Of a stretch of DNA of 32,389 nucleotides, positions 31,836 through 32,389 are shown in pieces. A program made the position numbers and the translations under genes. How positions within the stretch are numbered: position 1 is the stretch's first letter; each line of letters starts with the position of its first letter. The stretch covers positions 1 through 32,389 of the forward strand of contig DASQVO010000054.1 in NCBI GenBank assembly GCA_035640715.1. Direction: 5' to 3'. The notes beneath the pieces were generated by a model. It did not search any database. It was not told the origin of the DNA and saw nothing but the letters and a program-made list of their open reading frames with translations. Source of the stretch: DASQVO01 sp035640715 (GTDB lineage Bacteria > Actinomycetota > Actinomycetes > Streptosporangiales > Streptosporangiaceae).

Positions 31836-32389
31836 TCAAGGCGCAGCAGTCAGCGAGACGTCATGCACGATCAGCGGCTGGCTGGGATCGGTGGCCGCAA
31901 GGCGCATGTCGGCCTGGCCGTTCTGCGCTTCCGTGAAGCGCGCGTCGGATACCTTCAGCTGCGCCGTCACCCACTGGCCGGTGCCGGGGCTGGACACTGC
32001 CGGGCCAGCTTCATAAGGACCCCCGGCGCCGTCGTACTGGACCTGGAACCCCTGCCCGGGGGCGGCCCAGTAGGTGACGCTGATCTGGACCGTAGAGGCC
32101 GAGTCCACCGGCGATGACGGATCGATCTGAAGGTAGGCGTAGGCGCCGCCTGCGCCGCTCTGCTGGGCCGTCCAGGTCGCGACCGCCTGCTGGCCGCCCT
32201 GAGTCACCAGCCACGGGCTGCTCAGGGTAGGAACCGCGCAGGGACCGGAGGGCCGGTACCCAGCTGGCATATTCGGGGAATCCGGTGGTGTATTCCTGGC
32301 CTCCCTGGTAGATGAAGAAATCAAGACCAGCCGACATGGGTTCGCCGAGGCCATAGTGCCCCAGCCATTGCGCGGTTTCCGCCTGGAGG
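31836..32389 (-). pseudogene. C-terminal end of an unrecognised gene, frameshifted, cut by the right edge
   Basis: From the right edge one frame reads TAQWLGHYGLGEPMSAGLDF, then FIYQGGQEYTTGFPEYASWV, down to about 32250. Coding-like sequence then continues in another frame (PTLSSPWLVTQGGQQAVATW ... DPSQPLIVHDVSLTAAP, stop at 31836). Both parts look like one protein with a beta-rich C-terminal domain (VTYWAAPGQGFQVQYDGAGG), so there is a frameshift near 32230-32250. This may be a true mutation or a sequence error. The family is not recognised; a carbohydrate-related or membrane-linked extracellular domain is possible. Confidence 0.6.

Overview
The window is very GC-rich. It uses GTG and TTG starts next to good Shine-Dalgarno sites, and its genes (ROK regulators, CUT1 sugar importers without their own ATPase, SpoIIE-type phosphatases, EmrB/QacA exporters) are typical of soil Actinomycetota. 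A streptomycete- or Streptosporangiales-like actinobacterium fits best, but the genus cannot be fixed from the sequence alone. No rRNA, tRNA, CRISPR array or intact insertion sequence was seen.

Layout. (1) 1-3.5 kb: a PAS-GAF-SpoIIE phosphatase, a stump of a GMC oxidoreductase and an AraC-type regulator with a strong terminator. (2) 3.6-9.0 kb: a small helical protein, then a two-gene operon of a SNF2 helicase and a zinc-ribbon partner. Beside it lie toxin-antitoxin-like genes: an intact VapBC-type pair, a decayed pRiA4b ORF-3-like gene and a decayed RelE/ParE-like gene. (3) 9.0-16.9 kb: a glycoside-use locus. A beta-glucuronidase (GH2) is divergent from a lipoprotein sugar-binding protein, two permeases and a GH1 beta-glucosidase, followed by a ROK regulator. 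(4) 16.9-21.8 kb: an MBL-fold hydrolase beside a broken MarR gene, a glycogen-binding (CBM48-like) protein, a secreted PFTG-repeat protein with an elaborate upstream region, a cold-shock protein and a small hypothetical gene. (5) 21.8-25 kb: trehalose-6-phosphate synthase and a cytosolic phosphoesterase of the phospholipase C family. (6) 25-29 kb: MarR/DHA2 drug-exporter pair, LysR regulator, small helical protein and an MntP-like manganese exporter. (7) 29.2-32.4 kb: an Fpg/Nei DNA glycosylase, a succinate-semialdehyde-type dehydrogenase and the frameshifted C-terminal end of an unrecognised gene running off the right edge.

How the genes may work together. The 9-17 kb block reads as one catabolic unit: the binding protein and permeases import a beta-linked oligosaccharide, powered presumably by a shared MsiK-type ATPase encoded elsewhere. 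The GH1 and GH2 enzymes would cut it inside the cell, and the ROK protein is the likely sugar-sensing regulator. The 18-23 kb genes share a loose storage-sugar and stress theme (glycogen-binding domain, trehalose synthesis, cold shock).

The most interesting parts are the secreted PFTG-repeat protein, preceded by a perfect TGTGA-N6-TCACA site, a 63-bp tandem repeat and four consecutive RNA hairpins, and the SNF2 helicase/zinc-ribbon pair. Several genes are broken by frameshifts or truncation (GMC, pRiA4b-like, RelE-like, MarR, HAD-like, right-edge gene), so either the region is decaying or the assembly carries indels.
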